From positions 1 through 8,948 of the forward strand of contig PLKU01000426.1 in assembly GCA_003140705.1 (NCBI GenBank): a stretch of 8,948 nucleotides of DNA. The letters run 5' to 3'. This document shows, piece after piece, positions 1 to 7,256 of this stretch (the first letter of the stretch is position 1; each line of letters opens with the position of its first letter). Source of the stretch: Acidobacteriaceae bacterium (GTDB lineage Bacteria > Acidobacteriota > Terriglobia > Terriglobales > Acidobacteriaceae). Both the position numbers and the translations under genes were made by a program. The notes beneath the pieces are model-generated. The model was not told where the DNA came from. It saw nothing but the letters and a program-made list of their open reading frames with translations, and ran no database searches.

Positions 1-659
1 GCTACCAGCGCATCAAGCTGAAATGCAAGCCGGGATGGGATGTAGAGGTTTTTGAGCGAGTAAGGAATCGGTGGCCCGGAATCACGCTCAGTTGCGACGC
101 CAACTCCGCATACAGGTTGAGAGATGCGGACCACCTGGTCACGTTTGACTCCTTCGACATGCTGATGATTGAGCAGCCACTCTGGCACGACGATTTCTAC
201 TACCACTCCATGCTGCAAAAGCGGCTGAATACGCCGATTTGCCTCGATGAGTCCATTCACAACCGCCGCGATGCACTTGCAGCCATTGAGATGGAGTCGT
301 GCCGCATTATCAACATCAAGCTGGGCCGAGTTGGCGGATTTTCAGAGGCGATCGCTGTCCACAATGCCGCGCAAGAGCGTGGCGTCCCGGTCTGGTGCGG
401 GGGAATGCTCGAATCGGGCATCGGACGGTCGCACAATATTGCCCTGTCGACACTGGAAAACTTCACCCTCCCCGGCGATGTGTCGGCATCGGCGCGCTAT
501 TGGCGCGAGGACATCGTTGAGCCGGAGATTACCGTCTCTTCAGTAGGCGAGATTGCCATTCCAGACAGCCCGGGAAGAGGCTATGAAGTGCGGACGGACC
601 TGGTTGAACAACTGACGGTCCGCAAGGAAACGATTCGAGCTTTTGAGATGGTTGCTTAA
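1..659 (+). CDS. menC: o-succinylbenzoate synthase / N-acylamino acid racemase family protein (5' partial)
   Basis: Enolase-superfamily enzyme. Its relatives dehydrate SHCHC to o-succinylbenzoate in menaquinone synthesis, and many also racemise N-acylamino acids. The frame is open from the window edge (first full codon at position 3), so the N-terminal capping domain is missing; 218 residues are visible. Numbering from the first visible residue, the barrel motifs are all present: the catalytic lysine in RIKLK (K5/K7), metal ligands D32 (CDAN), E57 (MIEQP) and D82 (LDES), and the second catalytic lysine K106 (NIKLGRVGG). The GGMLESGIGRSHN and FTLPGDVSASARYW segments are typical of the MenC/NAAAR branch. 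TTG at 117 is internal, because the catalytic KLK motif and DAN lie upstream in frame. Stop TAA at 657-659. Whether it serves menaquinone synthesis or racemisation cannot be told without its neighbours. Family call sure, exact substrate not. Confidence 0.9.
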   Translation, partial: YQRIKLKCKPGWDVEVFERVRNRWPGITLSCDANSAYRLRDADHLVTFDSFDMLMIEQPLWHDDFYYHSMLQKRLNTPICLDESIHNRRDALAAIEMESCRIINIKLGRVGGFSEAIAVHNAAQERGVPVWCGGMLESGIGRSHNIALSTLENFTLPGDVSASARYWREDIVEPEITVSSVGEIAIPDSPGRGYEVRTDLVEQLTVRKETIRAFEMVA

Positions 660-1056
660 GATTTCACTGACTCAAATCGGGTGTTTCTTGCAGTGATTGC
701 AATTGGCGCAGCGGAGATTTGCGCGGCGGCAGTCATTCTATTCCACAGGTACTATTCCCTAAAGTAATTGCGGATCGCTCATAGTTGTGACTTCACGTCT
801 TGACCGATCCGTGCAAACACGTTTTCCTCAAGGTATTGAACCTACGACTTCCCGCATAAACTCCAGCAACCTGGATTCCGTTTGCGTTGACACGGCGGAA
901 GCGACCGCGATGGGAATGGGAGAGGGCGCGGGGTAGACGATACCACGGAAGCGCTCCTGCAACCCAGGCTTCAGACACCACCGACCGCATCTTCAATTTG
1001 ACCTCCGACGCCGGATTCGGCTCGGGGCAAGCTTGTCCATTTGTCTTGGGGGTCTC
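660..1056. other. intergenic stretch, no convincing gene
   Basis: About 400 bases between the MenC-like gene and the broken sugar transferase. I see no intact gene. Directly after the MenC stop the same frame stays open to a TAA at 765-767 and encodes a hydrophobic stretch (VFLAVIAIGAAEICAAAVILF, followed by RYYSLK) that looks like one transmembrane helix; see findings. Around 835-870 the plus strand has a faint resemblance to the complement of a tRNA 3' half, but the stems do not pair. A minus-strand open frame at 793-996 has no recognisable family content. The region may be debris left from rearrangement, which would fit the decayed gene next to it. Confidence 0.5.
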
Positions 1057-1754
1057 GTGCTGAAGCGTAGCGTGGATATTGCACTCGCAGGATTGCTGTT
1101 TGCAATCACACTTCCAGTTCTGGCCGTTGCGGCCATCGCCATCAAGTTGGATTCAAAAGGGCCGGCCATGTTCCATCAGGCGCGCATGGGCGGGGATTCA
1201 GGCCGTTCCAGTTATTGAAGCTGCGCACGATGCGCCAATCCGGCACTGGATCCGCCTATACTCTGGGCGCTGATCCACGCATTACGAAGGTTGGACGGTG
1301 GCTCCGCTGGTTGTAAGTTGATGAACTGCCGCAGCTGTTGAACGTGCTTCGTGGTGATATGAGCATTGTGGGTCCGCGCCCAGTGGTCCCGGAGTTAACC
1401 GTCGAGTTCAGGCTGGAGCACGAGCGGTTGCTGGTGGTGCGTTCCGGCCTGGCCGATCCGGCTACCGTGAAGTACCGCCGCGAGGCCGAGGTGCTCGCCC
1501 AAGTTCCCGAGCCGCTGAGGTACTTCAAGGCAGTTGTGACACCTGATAAGCTGCGCATCTCCCAGGAATATCTCCAGAGAGCATCTGTCTGGAGCGACTT
1601 CGGGTTGATGGCAGCAACTGTATGGGCGCTGTACCCGGCCAACTGGCGGCCGCGGGTCAGGCGTTTTCAATCCGCGGGGGTGAACAAAGCGGTGAGAGCG
1701 GCAAAGGAAGACAATAGTGGGTACCAGGAGATCGTCTCGAACCGGCTTGCATAG
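1057..1754 (+). pseudogene. bacterial sugar transferase (phosphoglycosyl transferase), frameshifted and with a nonsense codon
   Basis: Remnant of a monotopic phosphoglycosyl transferase (bacterial sugar transferase family, PglC/WcaJ type). These enzymes move a sugar phosphate onto undecaprenyl phosphate to start exopolysaccharide or glycan assembly at the inner membrane. A likely start is GTG 1057 after GGGGG (1048-1052), giving LKRSVDIALAG, a membrane re-entrant helix, and KLDSKGPAMFHQARMGG. That frame dies at TGA 1216-1218. From about 1200 the next frame continues the family sequence (RPFQLLKLRTM, then ADPRITKVGRWLRWL), so there is a net one-base shift near 1195-1203. This second frame hits TAA at 1314-1316 and then resumes as VDELPQLLNVLRGDMSIVGPRP, with the catalytic Asp-Glu pair just after the stop. 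The C-terminal part, through PDKLRISQEYLQRASVW, is well conserved to TAG 1752-1754. Full length would be about 230 residues, normal for the short family form. Sequencing error could explain one lesion but less easily both. Confidence 0.88.
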
Positions 1755-1906
1755 AGATGATTTTGCTTTTGCGTAGCCAATTGCGCGATGTATTCGCGGC
1801 CGGTATAGGTGTGCTGTCTGTCACTTCTTCATACCTTAAGGGACTTCTATGATGAAAAGAGAGAAAAAAGAGGCCGGCCACATGTGTGGAACGGCGAGGA
1901 GACGTA
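1755..1906. other. short intergenic region upstream of the universal stress gene
   Basis: This 152-bp gap must hold the promoter for the universal stress protein if that gene is transcribed alone. I see no clear -35/-10 pair. A purine-rich run (about 1853-1875) precedes the ribosome-binding site. An open frame starting ATGATG near 1849 overlaps the stress gene in another frame and is probably fortuitous. Confidence 0.4.
1896..1901 (+). promoter_or_regulatory. ribosome-binding site deciding the usp start
   Basis: GAGGAG five bases before ATG 1907. It excludes the longer reading from GTG 1886, which would place this site inside the coding sequence. Confidence 0.75.
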
Positions 1907-2383
1907 ATGCCAGAAGCGTATGCATTCAGCACCATACCCGCGAAGATCTTGTTGCCCATCGACTTCAGTCCGTCGTCGCACACAGCCCTGGAGCAGGCGA
2001 CAGTGCTTGCTCAGCATTTTCATGCCGAAGTTCACCTAGTCAACGTGATTCCCGAGGGCGCAAACGTCGCGGATGAGAAGAAGCAGGCTGAAGAGCGTTT
2101 TGCGGTTTCTGAGGCAGGTCTTACCGCCAAGGGAATCAAGGCGACCGCCAGCGTTGAAGTTGAAAATGACGTTGCTGGATGCATCCTGGACGTGATTGAG
2201 CGTGAGCATATCGATTTGTTAGTGGTCTCTACGCACGGTCTTACTGGCTGGCATCCACTTGTATTCGGTTCGATTGCAGAGAAGCTGGTCAGGCTTGTAC
2301 ACATTCCGCTATTGCTTATCCGCACTGAAAAGCCTGAGAGCACGGCAAAGGTTTCTTCGGGACGCTTGATGGAGTGGTGGTAG
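1907..2383 (+). CDS. universal stress protein (UspA family)
   Basis: Single-domain UspA-fold cytoplasmic protein of 158 residues, a usual family length. These proteins bind ATP or act as stress-linked regulators; the precise role differs by paralogue. Visible features are the N-terminal beta strand ILLPIDFSPSS with the conserved Asp (D19), a strand HLVNVIP, and the C-terminal nucleotide loop STHGLTGWHPLVFGS (about 118-132). This loop fits the ATP-binding pattern G-x2-G-x9-G-S/T except that the first Gly is Ser, a common variant. IAEKLVRLVHIPLLLIR forms the closing helix and strand. I chose ATG 1907 over GTG 1886 because GAGGAG at 1896-1901 lies five bases ahead of it. The gene is convergent with dnaE2, ending 25 bases from it, and appears monocistronic. 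ATP binding is likely but inferred from motif only. Confidence 0.93.
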   Translation: MPEAYAFSTIPAKILLPIDFSPSSHTALEQATVLAQHFHAEVHLVNVIPEGANVADEKKQAEERFAVSEAGLTAKGIKATASVEVENDVAGCILDVIEREHIDLLVVSTHGLTGWHPLVFGSIAEKLVRLVHIPLLLIRTEKPESTAKVSSGRLMEWW

Positions 2384-2408
2384 TCAAGGGATTGATTCCT
2401 GCAGTATA

Positions 2409-5400
2409 TTATCCGTGGTGGGAACAGGGTTGTATTGCATTTCCGGCCCAGTTGATGGCTCCGCTCAGCGGTGTTATCAGCTGGGCTTTTACGTGGATGA
2501 CGCCTTCCTGATTCTGCAGCTTACCTTCGACGGTGAGAAACCGGCTTCGTGTCACAATCAGGCGGTTCTGCTCAAACACGTCAGGCGTGATGATGACGTT
2601 GGCGATGCCGGTTTCGTCTTCCACCGAAAGAAAAACGAAGCCCTTGGCGGTGCCAGGGCGCTGGCGTGAAATTACCCGGCCGGCAATGCGGACGAATCGA
2701 TTGCCGCCACAGCTTTCAAGCTCCAGTGCCGAGAGAACACCCTGTTTGCGCAACAAATCGCGTTGGTAGGCCATGGGATGCGGACCGGTGGTAATGCCGG
2801 TCCCCGCATAGTCTGCAGTCAGCCTCTCATCGATGGTCATCTTCCGGAGCGGTTTCGATCCGCAGGTGCGATGATCGGCAGCACCTTGCAGTAGCGGGCC
2901 GACAGGGCGGCCTGCTTGCTCAACCTGCCAGAGCGCATCGCGGCGATGCTCAACTTCACCCAGCGAGTTGAGTGCACCCACGCTGGCCAATGCGACAAGT
3001 TCGTTGCGATTCAGCTCTGGTACTTGCTGTGCGAGAGCGTCGACGCTTGCAAAGCCTTCATTGCAACAGCGAGCGTTGAGAAGCGCGGCAGCGGTGGATT
3101 GTCGCAGGCCTTTCACGTAATGCAGGCCGATGCGGAGCGCGAGAGAGCCATCCGGTTCCTCTTCAAGGGCGCACAGCCATTCGGATCGTTGCACATCGAT
3201 AGGGCGCACGCGCAGCCCGTGCCGTTGCGCATCTTTGATGAGCACGGCTGGGGAATAGAAACCCATCGGCTGGTTGTTGAGGAGGCCACATGTGAACGCC
3301 CCAAGATAGTGAACCTTCAGCCAGGCAGACGCGTACGCGATCAGCGCAAAACTGGCTGCATGCGACTCGGGAAATCCGTACATGGCAAACGACGAAATGC
3401 CCTGCACAATGTTGTCCTGCGCCTCGGGGCCAATGCCGTTGCGCGTCATGCCCTCACGCAGCCGGCCTTCAAGGTCCTTCATGCGCTGCATGGATCGGCG
3501 CATGCCAACGGCTCGGCGCAACTCCTCCGCCTCAGCGCCGGAGAAGCTGGCAACCGTCATGGCCATGCGCAGTAGCTGCTCCTGAAAAAGCGGAACGCCC
3601 AGGGTGCGCTTGAGCACAGGTTCGAGCGATGGATGAGGATAGGCAACCTCTTCTTTGCCCTGGCGCCTGCGCATGTAGGGATGCATCATTTTGCCGACAA
3701 TCGGGCCGGGGCGGATGATGGCCACCTGTACAACCAGGTCGTAAAAGCGCGTGGGCGCGTTATGCGGAATCGAGGCCATTTGCGCGCGGCTTTCCACTTG
3801 AAACATGCCCACGGTGTCAGCCTTGCACAGCGTTTGATACACCAGCGGATCCTCAGGCAGTGCGGCGAGGTCCACTTCTTTTCCATACTTGCGGGGAATC
3901 AGTTCAATGCAGTCCTTGAGCACGGCCATCATGCCCAAGCCAAGCAGGTCCACCTTGATGAGCCCCATGTCGGCGCAGTCTTCCTTGTCCCACTGGATGA
4001 CGGTGCGGCCAGGCATTGAAGCGCGTTCGATGGGAACAACACGGTTGAGCATTCCCGCACAGATGACCATGCCTCCGGAGTGTTGCCCCAGATGGCGCGG
4101 CATGTCCCTCATGCGCAGGCAGAGATCAAGATAGCGTGCAATGCGCGGGTGGCGAGCGTCAAAGCCGGCTTGCTCGAAGTTCCTGGCCATGGTGTCGTTG
4201 ACACCGCGCCATTCCCAATGGCCTACAAGCCCGGAAAGCCGCGCGAGTTGCTCTTCGTCGAAGCCTAATGCCTTGCCTGCCTCTCGCGCTGCGGAGCGGC
4301 CGCGATAGGTGATCACGTTCGCGGTCATGGCTGCGCCCAGTTGCCCGTAGTGCTCATAGACATATTGAATGACCTGTTCGCGCTCGTCTCCCGAAGGCAG
4401 ATCGAGATCGATGTCAGGCCACTCGCCGCGGTTCTCATTCAAAAAACGCTCGAATAACAGTTCCATGCCGACCGGGTCGACGGCTGTGATCTCGAGCGCA
4501 TAGCACACCGCCGAGTTGGCCGCGGAGCCGCGTCCCTGCACCAGAATCCCATGCTTCTGGCAGTAGCGCACCAGATCCCAGACGATGAGAAAGTACCCGG
4601 CGAATCCCAGCTTGGCAATCAGCTTGAGTTCATGCTGAACCTGTGCGCGGGCCTTGGCGAGCAGATGAATTTTGGCAGGGGAGCCGTAGCGTTTGCGCAC
4701 GCCTTCGTCAACGCGCTTTTCAAGAAAGCTATCCATCGTCTCGCCGTCAGAAACCGGGTAGTGAGGGAACTGATAACCAAGATTGTTGAGCGTGAACTCC
4801 AGCCGATCGCCGACAATGCCGGTGTTTGCAATGGCCTCGGGAATATCGGAGAAGAGCGCGGCCATCTCGCGTGCCGGGCGCAGAGAGCGAGAGGAGTTGA
4901 GCGCCAACAGACGCCCGGCTCGATCGAGCGAAGTGTGGTGGCGAATCGCGGTAAGAACATCCAGAATTTCACGATCGTTTTCGGTTGCGTAGCGAACGCC
5001 GTTGGTGGCAATCAAGGGCAAGCGCAGTGAAGATCCCAGTTCAAGCAAGGACTGATTGCGGCACTCAACGTCGCGTTGCTGGTGGCGCTGAAGTTCAAGA
5101 TAGAGATTGCCGCGCCCGTAGATGGCCGTGAGCCGATCGGCAATCTTCTCTGCTCCGGAACGGCCTTCGCGCGCCAGCGCACCTGCCAGTGGCCCTTCGT
5201 CACCGCCCGTCAGGCAGATCAAGCCTGCGGAGAACTCCTCAAGATCGTCTAGTGTCGCGGCACCCTCGGCTTTTGTCGCTTCGCGCATCTTAAAGCGGGT
5301 AATAAGCTGGCTGAGGTTTTGATATCCGGTTTGCGACGTGCAGAGCAGAAGCAGGCGTGGGGGCTCGGCAGGGAACTGATGCGGCAGCCAGGAAGCCGGA

Positions 5401-5642
5401 GTGAGTTGACGATCGAAGGAGCTTACCGCGATCTCCGCGCCAATATGCGCTTTTACGCCGCACTTTTTGGCCAACGTATGAAAGCGCGCAATGCCGTATA
5501 AACCATTGCGATCCGCAAGAGCCATGGCAGGCATCTCCAGCTGCGCGGCGCGCTCGATCAGCGCTTCAGGCTGTGAGGCCGCCGCTAGAAAGCTGAAGGC
5601 ACTGGCAGCGTGCAACTCGATGTACTCGCCGCGATCAGTCAT
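2409..5642 (-). CDS. dnaE2: error-prone DNA polymerase DnaE2 (ImuC)
   Basis: C-family DNA polymerase, the translesion polymerase of the damage-induced ImuA-ImuB-DnaE2 mutasome. It has 1077 residues, a normal length. N-terminal PHP domain (about 1-215) starts YIELHAASAFSFL; the second histidine of the usual HxH metal pair is Ala, as expected for a PHP domain that need not be active. Polymerase core: QGRGSAANSAVCYALEIT (369-386), catalytic Asps D412 and D414 in PDIDLDLPSG, HLGQHSGGMVI (517-527), third Asp D565 in IKVDLLGLG, then VGMFQVESRAQM (611-622), IIRPGPIVGKMMHPYMRRRQG (642-662) and GFPESHAASFALIAYASAWLKVHY (756-779). An OB-fold at about 984-1053 (VRIAGRVISRQRPGTAKGF, FLSVEDETGIANVI) would bind single-stranded DNA. 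Start ATG 5642-5640 is preceded by GAGGCG (5647-5652). It is the last gene of the operon, but a 97-bp insert separates it from imuB where an overlap probably once existed. Confidence 0.97.
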   Translation of the reverse strand: MTDRGEYIELHAASAFSFLAAASQPEALIERAAQLEMPAMALADRNGLYGIARFHTLAKKCGVKAHIGAEIAVSSFDRQLTPASWLPHQFPAEPPRLLLLCTSQTGYQNLSQLITRFKMREATKAEGAATLDDLEEFSAGLICLTGGDEGPLAGALAREGRSGAEKIADRLTAIYGRGNLYLELQRHQQRDVECRNQSLLELGSSLRLPLIATNGVRYATENDREILDVLTAIRHHTSLDRAGRLLALNSSRSLRPAREMAALFSDIPEAIANTGIVGDRLEFTLNNLGYQFPHYPVSDGETMDSFLEKRVDEGVRKRYGSPAKIHLLAKARAQVQHELKLIAKLGFAGYFLIVWDLVRYCQKHGILVQGRGSAANSAVCYALEITAVDPVGMELLFERFLNENRGEWPDIDLDLPSGDEREQVIQYVYEHYGQLGAAMTANVITYRGRSAAREAGKALGFDEEQLARLSGLVGHWEWRGVNDTMARNFEQAGFDARHPRIARYLDLCLRMRDMPRHLGQHSGGMVICAGMLNRVVPIERASMPGRTVIQWDKEDCADMGLIKVDLLGLGMMAVLKDCIELIPRKYGKEVDLAALPEDPLVYQTLCKADTVGMFQVESRAQMASIPHNAPTRFYDLVVQVAIIRPGPIVGKMMHPYMRRRQGKEEVAYPHPSLEPVLKRTLGVPLFQEQLLRMAMTVASFSGAEAEELRRAVGMRRSMQRMKDLEGRLREGMTRNGIGPEAQDNIVQGISSFAMYGFPESHAASFALIAYASAWLKVHYLGAFTCGLLNNQPMGFYSPAVLIKDAQRHGLRVRPIDVQRSEWLCALEEEPDGSLALRIGLHYVKGLRQSTAAALLNARCCNEGFASVDALAQQVPELNRNELVALASVGALNSLGEVEHRRDALWQVEQAGRPVGPLLQGAADHRTCGSKPLRKMTIDERLTADYAGTGITTGPHPMAYQRDLLRKQGVLSALELESCGGNRFVRIAGRVISRQRPGTAKGFVFLSVEDETGIANVIITPDVFEQNRLIVTRSRFLTVEGKLQNQEGVIHVKAQLITPLSGAINWAGNAIQPCSHHG

Positions 5643-5653
5643 AGAACGCCTCA
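5635..5653. repeat. 19-bp direct repeat, copy 1 (dnaE2 start)
   Basis: TCAGTCATAGAACGCCTCA, identical to 5751-5769. On the minus strand this copy supplies the ribosome-binding site GAGGCG and the ATGACTGA that starts dnaE2. Confidence 0.97.
5647..5652 (-). promoter_or_regulatory. dnaE2 ribosome-binding site within the duplicated 19-mer
   Basis: Minus strand GAGGCG, four bases before ATG 5642-5640. The same bases in the other copy code for Glu-Ala in the imuB tail (LEAFYD), so this site was ancestrally inside imuB. Confidence 0.6.
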
Positions 5654-5750
5654 GTCATGGATTCTTTCAAAGTGGGCCGGCCTTTGATTTGTGATCTCCC
5701 ACCCTTGCGATAGAAAAAATCGTAAGGATGGGGCACCCGGCGCCCGGTCG
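5654..5750 (-). mobile_element. 97-bp hairpin-bearing insert between imuB and dnaE2
   Basis: Short spacer bounded by perfect 19-bp direct repeats. It holds an imperfect palindrome (5698-5732) and a GGCCGGCC palindrome (5675-5682). It codes for nothing recognisable and has no terminal inverted repeats of its own. Removing it together with one repeat copy would recreate an 8-base imuB/dnaE2 overlap, the usual tight arrangement in this operon. I infer a small dispersed repeat (REP-like) inserted with target duplication. Copy number elsewhere in the genome cannot be seen from here. Confidence 0.6.
5698..5732 (-). repeat. hairpin in the imuB-dnaE2 spacer
   Basis: Two 14-base arms (5698-5711 and 5719-5732) with a 7-base loop. 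Read as minus-strand RNA the arms pair at 13 of 14 positions (one G-U wobble, one A-C mismatch). The U-rich stretch is in the loop and not after the stem, so it is not a standard terminator. It could still stabilise or process the mRNA, or hinder reading into dnaE2. Confidence 0.75.
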
Positions 5751-5769
5751 TCAGTCATAGAACGCCTCA
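5751..5769. repeat. 19-bp direct repeat, copy 2 (imuB end)
   Basis: Identical to 5635-5653. On the minus strand it encodes the last residues of ImuB (EAFYD) and the stop TGA at 5753-5751. Confidence 0.97.
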
Positions 5770-7256
5770 AGGCTCCACGCGTTCTGCGCGCAATTGCGAA
5801 CCAGAAGGCAGGCGACCGTAGAGCCGCTGCATGTCTCCGCGAGTATGTCCCACTCTTCTGCATCCCAACCTTCGGTCGACCACCAGCATCCGCTGGTCCT
5901 CCACGGTCCATAGGCTACCGCGACCTTAAAGCTCTCTTCACGATTGCCAAACGCAACCGGCTTGAACGCGAACAGTTGAACGCGGACAGGCATCGGAGGC
6001 CGCATGCGTCGCAGCGCTAACCGCGGCCTGCTTTTCTCAACATATGCGGGCGAGGTGGGTTGGCTTGCGACGACAAAGCTTTCCATCCGGAAGCTGCCGG
6101 GCCTATGCGAATCCTCCAGCACAGGTGATCCAACCCGATCCTCTCCGGCTATGGCTTTCAAGCGTGCAATGGTCACGTCGAGGCGCGAAGGCTCAGGCGT
6201 CTGCGGCGCGAACAGGCCAAGTTGCACCTTGCTGGATTGCCCAGCCTGTGCAGTGAGTGTGAACGAGAGTACGGCTGCCTGCGGCGGATGCGCGGCGATT
6301 TCCAATTGCAACAGCTTGAGCAGAAACTTGCGATCGGTTGTAGGGATTGCGGGCCGAATTGTGCGCTGGTAAGCCAGCGACCCTGCCAGCCTCATACGCA
6401 AGTCAAGTGAAGCAAGCGATAGCGCATGCGAGGCCGCGCGCGCCACCAGGCAATCGATCATGCGCGCGCCCATAAACAGCAGCGAGTCGCTGCGCTCAAC
6501 GGGCGTATCGAAGTCGCAGAACTCTTTGAGTGAAAACTCTGCTTCGATGGGCTGAAAGGTGTGCGGCAATGCGCCGCGGGCAAGATCGCGCCACCTGGCG
6601 GCCTGCGGCCTGAGCCGCGTAACCAACTCTGTCTCTTCAAGCGCGGCAAGTTCGCCCAGGGTTCGAATACCCCAGACTGCGAAGGTTTCTGCATGCGCTT
6701 CGTCCAGGCCAAGCAGGGCGATGGGCAGCTTTGCGAGGAATGCTGCCTCCTGCATGTCGGGAATCACGGTAATGCCGCGTGTCGATGCAGCTTTGAAGCG
6801 GGCTGCATGAAAGTTGGTACTCACGGCGACGGATGAACGAAAACCGGCTAACGCGAGTGCGGCGCGTAAGCGCTGTGCCAGGGTCTCGTGCGGGCCGAAG
6901 AGCCGCTCTGTCCCTGCGATATCAAGGACACAGGCGCAGGCCGTTCCCTGGCTTGCCGCCTCAATGCGCGGAGAGAAATGCGCGGCGCACTCGAAGAAGA
7001 CGGCGCGAGCTGCGGCCTCAGTTTCTTCTGAGCGCCCAAGCAGGCGCAAACCCTCAATGCTTTCCGCTTCTAGCCTGGTCATCCCCAAGGTAGCGCCTTT
7101 GAGCTGTGCAAGCCTGTTGAGGGAGCAGACCGTTTCAAGTGGCGCTCTGCCTTCAAGCACGGCCACTGGTTGCGATTCAAGCTCAGTGTGCATGCGGAGC
7201 AGTGCCTGCGCAGGAAACTCCGCCGCGTGGATACAAGCATAGAGTTCCTGTTTCAT
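5751..7256 (-). CDS. imuB: ImuB, catalytically inactive Y-family polymerase-like protein
   Basis: Adaptor of the ImuA-ImuB-DnaE2 mutasome. It is related to DinB/UmuC but does not polymerise; in studied bacteria it links DnaE2 to the beta sliding clamp. The 501 residues begin LYACIHAAEFPAQALLR, where the usual first metal-binding acid is absent. The second acidic motif reads VLDIAGTERLFG in place of SIDE. QLGLF at 345-349 fits the beta-clamp binding consensus QLxLF. Downstream are ARLKAIAGEDRVGSPVLEDSHRPGSF (about 364-389), typical of the family, and the conserved C-terminal block GPWRTSGCWWSTEGWDAEEWD ending WSLEAFYD. I start at ATG 7256-7254, not ATG 7277, because its A overlaps the imuA stop as ATGA and it follows AGAGGAAGG. 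The tight overlap implies translational coupling with imuA. The downstream junction with dnaE2 is altered by an insert. Confidence 0.95.
   Translation of the reverse strand: MKQELYACIHAAEFPAQALLRMHTELESQPVAVLEGRAPLETVCSLNRLAQLKGATLGMTRLEAESIEGLRLLGRSEETEAAARAVFFECAAHFSPRIEAASQGTACACVLDIAGTERLFGPHETLAQRLRAALALAGFRSSVAVSTNFHAARFKAASTRGITVIPDMQEAAFLAKLPIALLGLDEAHAETFAVWGIRTLGELAALEETELVTRLRPQAARWRDLARGALPHTFQPIEAEFSLKEFCDFDTPVERSDSLLFMGARMIDCLVARAASHALSLASLDLRMRLAGSLAYQRTIRPAIPTTDRKFLLKLLQLEIAAHPPQAAVLSFTLTAQAGQSSKVQLGLFAPQTPEPSRLDVTIARLKAIAGEDRVGSPVLEDSHRPGSFRMESFVVASQPTSPAYVEKSRPRLALRRMRPPMPVRVQLFAFKPVAFGNREESFKVAVAYGPWRTSGCWWSTEGWDAEEWDILAETCSGSTVACLLVRNCAQNAWSLEAFYD

Noticed and set aside
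835..870. Plus-strand text resembling the complement of a tRNA 3' half
   Set aside because: The T stem pairs at only three of five positions, no anticodon stem partner follows and no acceptor end matches. Too weak to call even as a tRNA remnant.
1849..2076. Open frame beginning ATGATGAAAAGAGAG upstream of and overlapping the universal stress gene
   Set aside because: Its body is out of frame with a clear UspA-family protein and is low-complexity basic sequence, typical of a shadow frame.
2385..2400. Small hairpin between the convergent usp and dnaE2 genes as a two-way terminator
   Set aside because: Only five pairs including one wobble, and no U-run on either strand. Not enough to call a terminator.
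2916..3575. 219-codon plus-strand open frame opposite dnaE2
   Set aside because: Lies wholly antisense to conserved DnaE2 motifs; long antisense frames are common in GC-rich genes, and it shows no domain.
5651..5911. 86-codon minus-strand open frame spanning the imuB end and the spacer
   Set aside because: It overlaps imuB in another frame and runs through the hairpin insert. No recognisable domain, and it is explained by the GC-rich imuB sequence.
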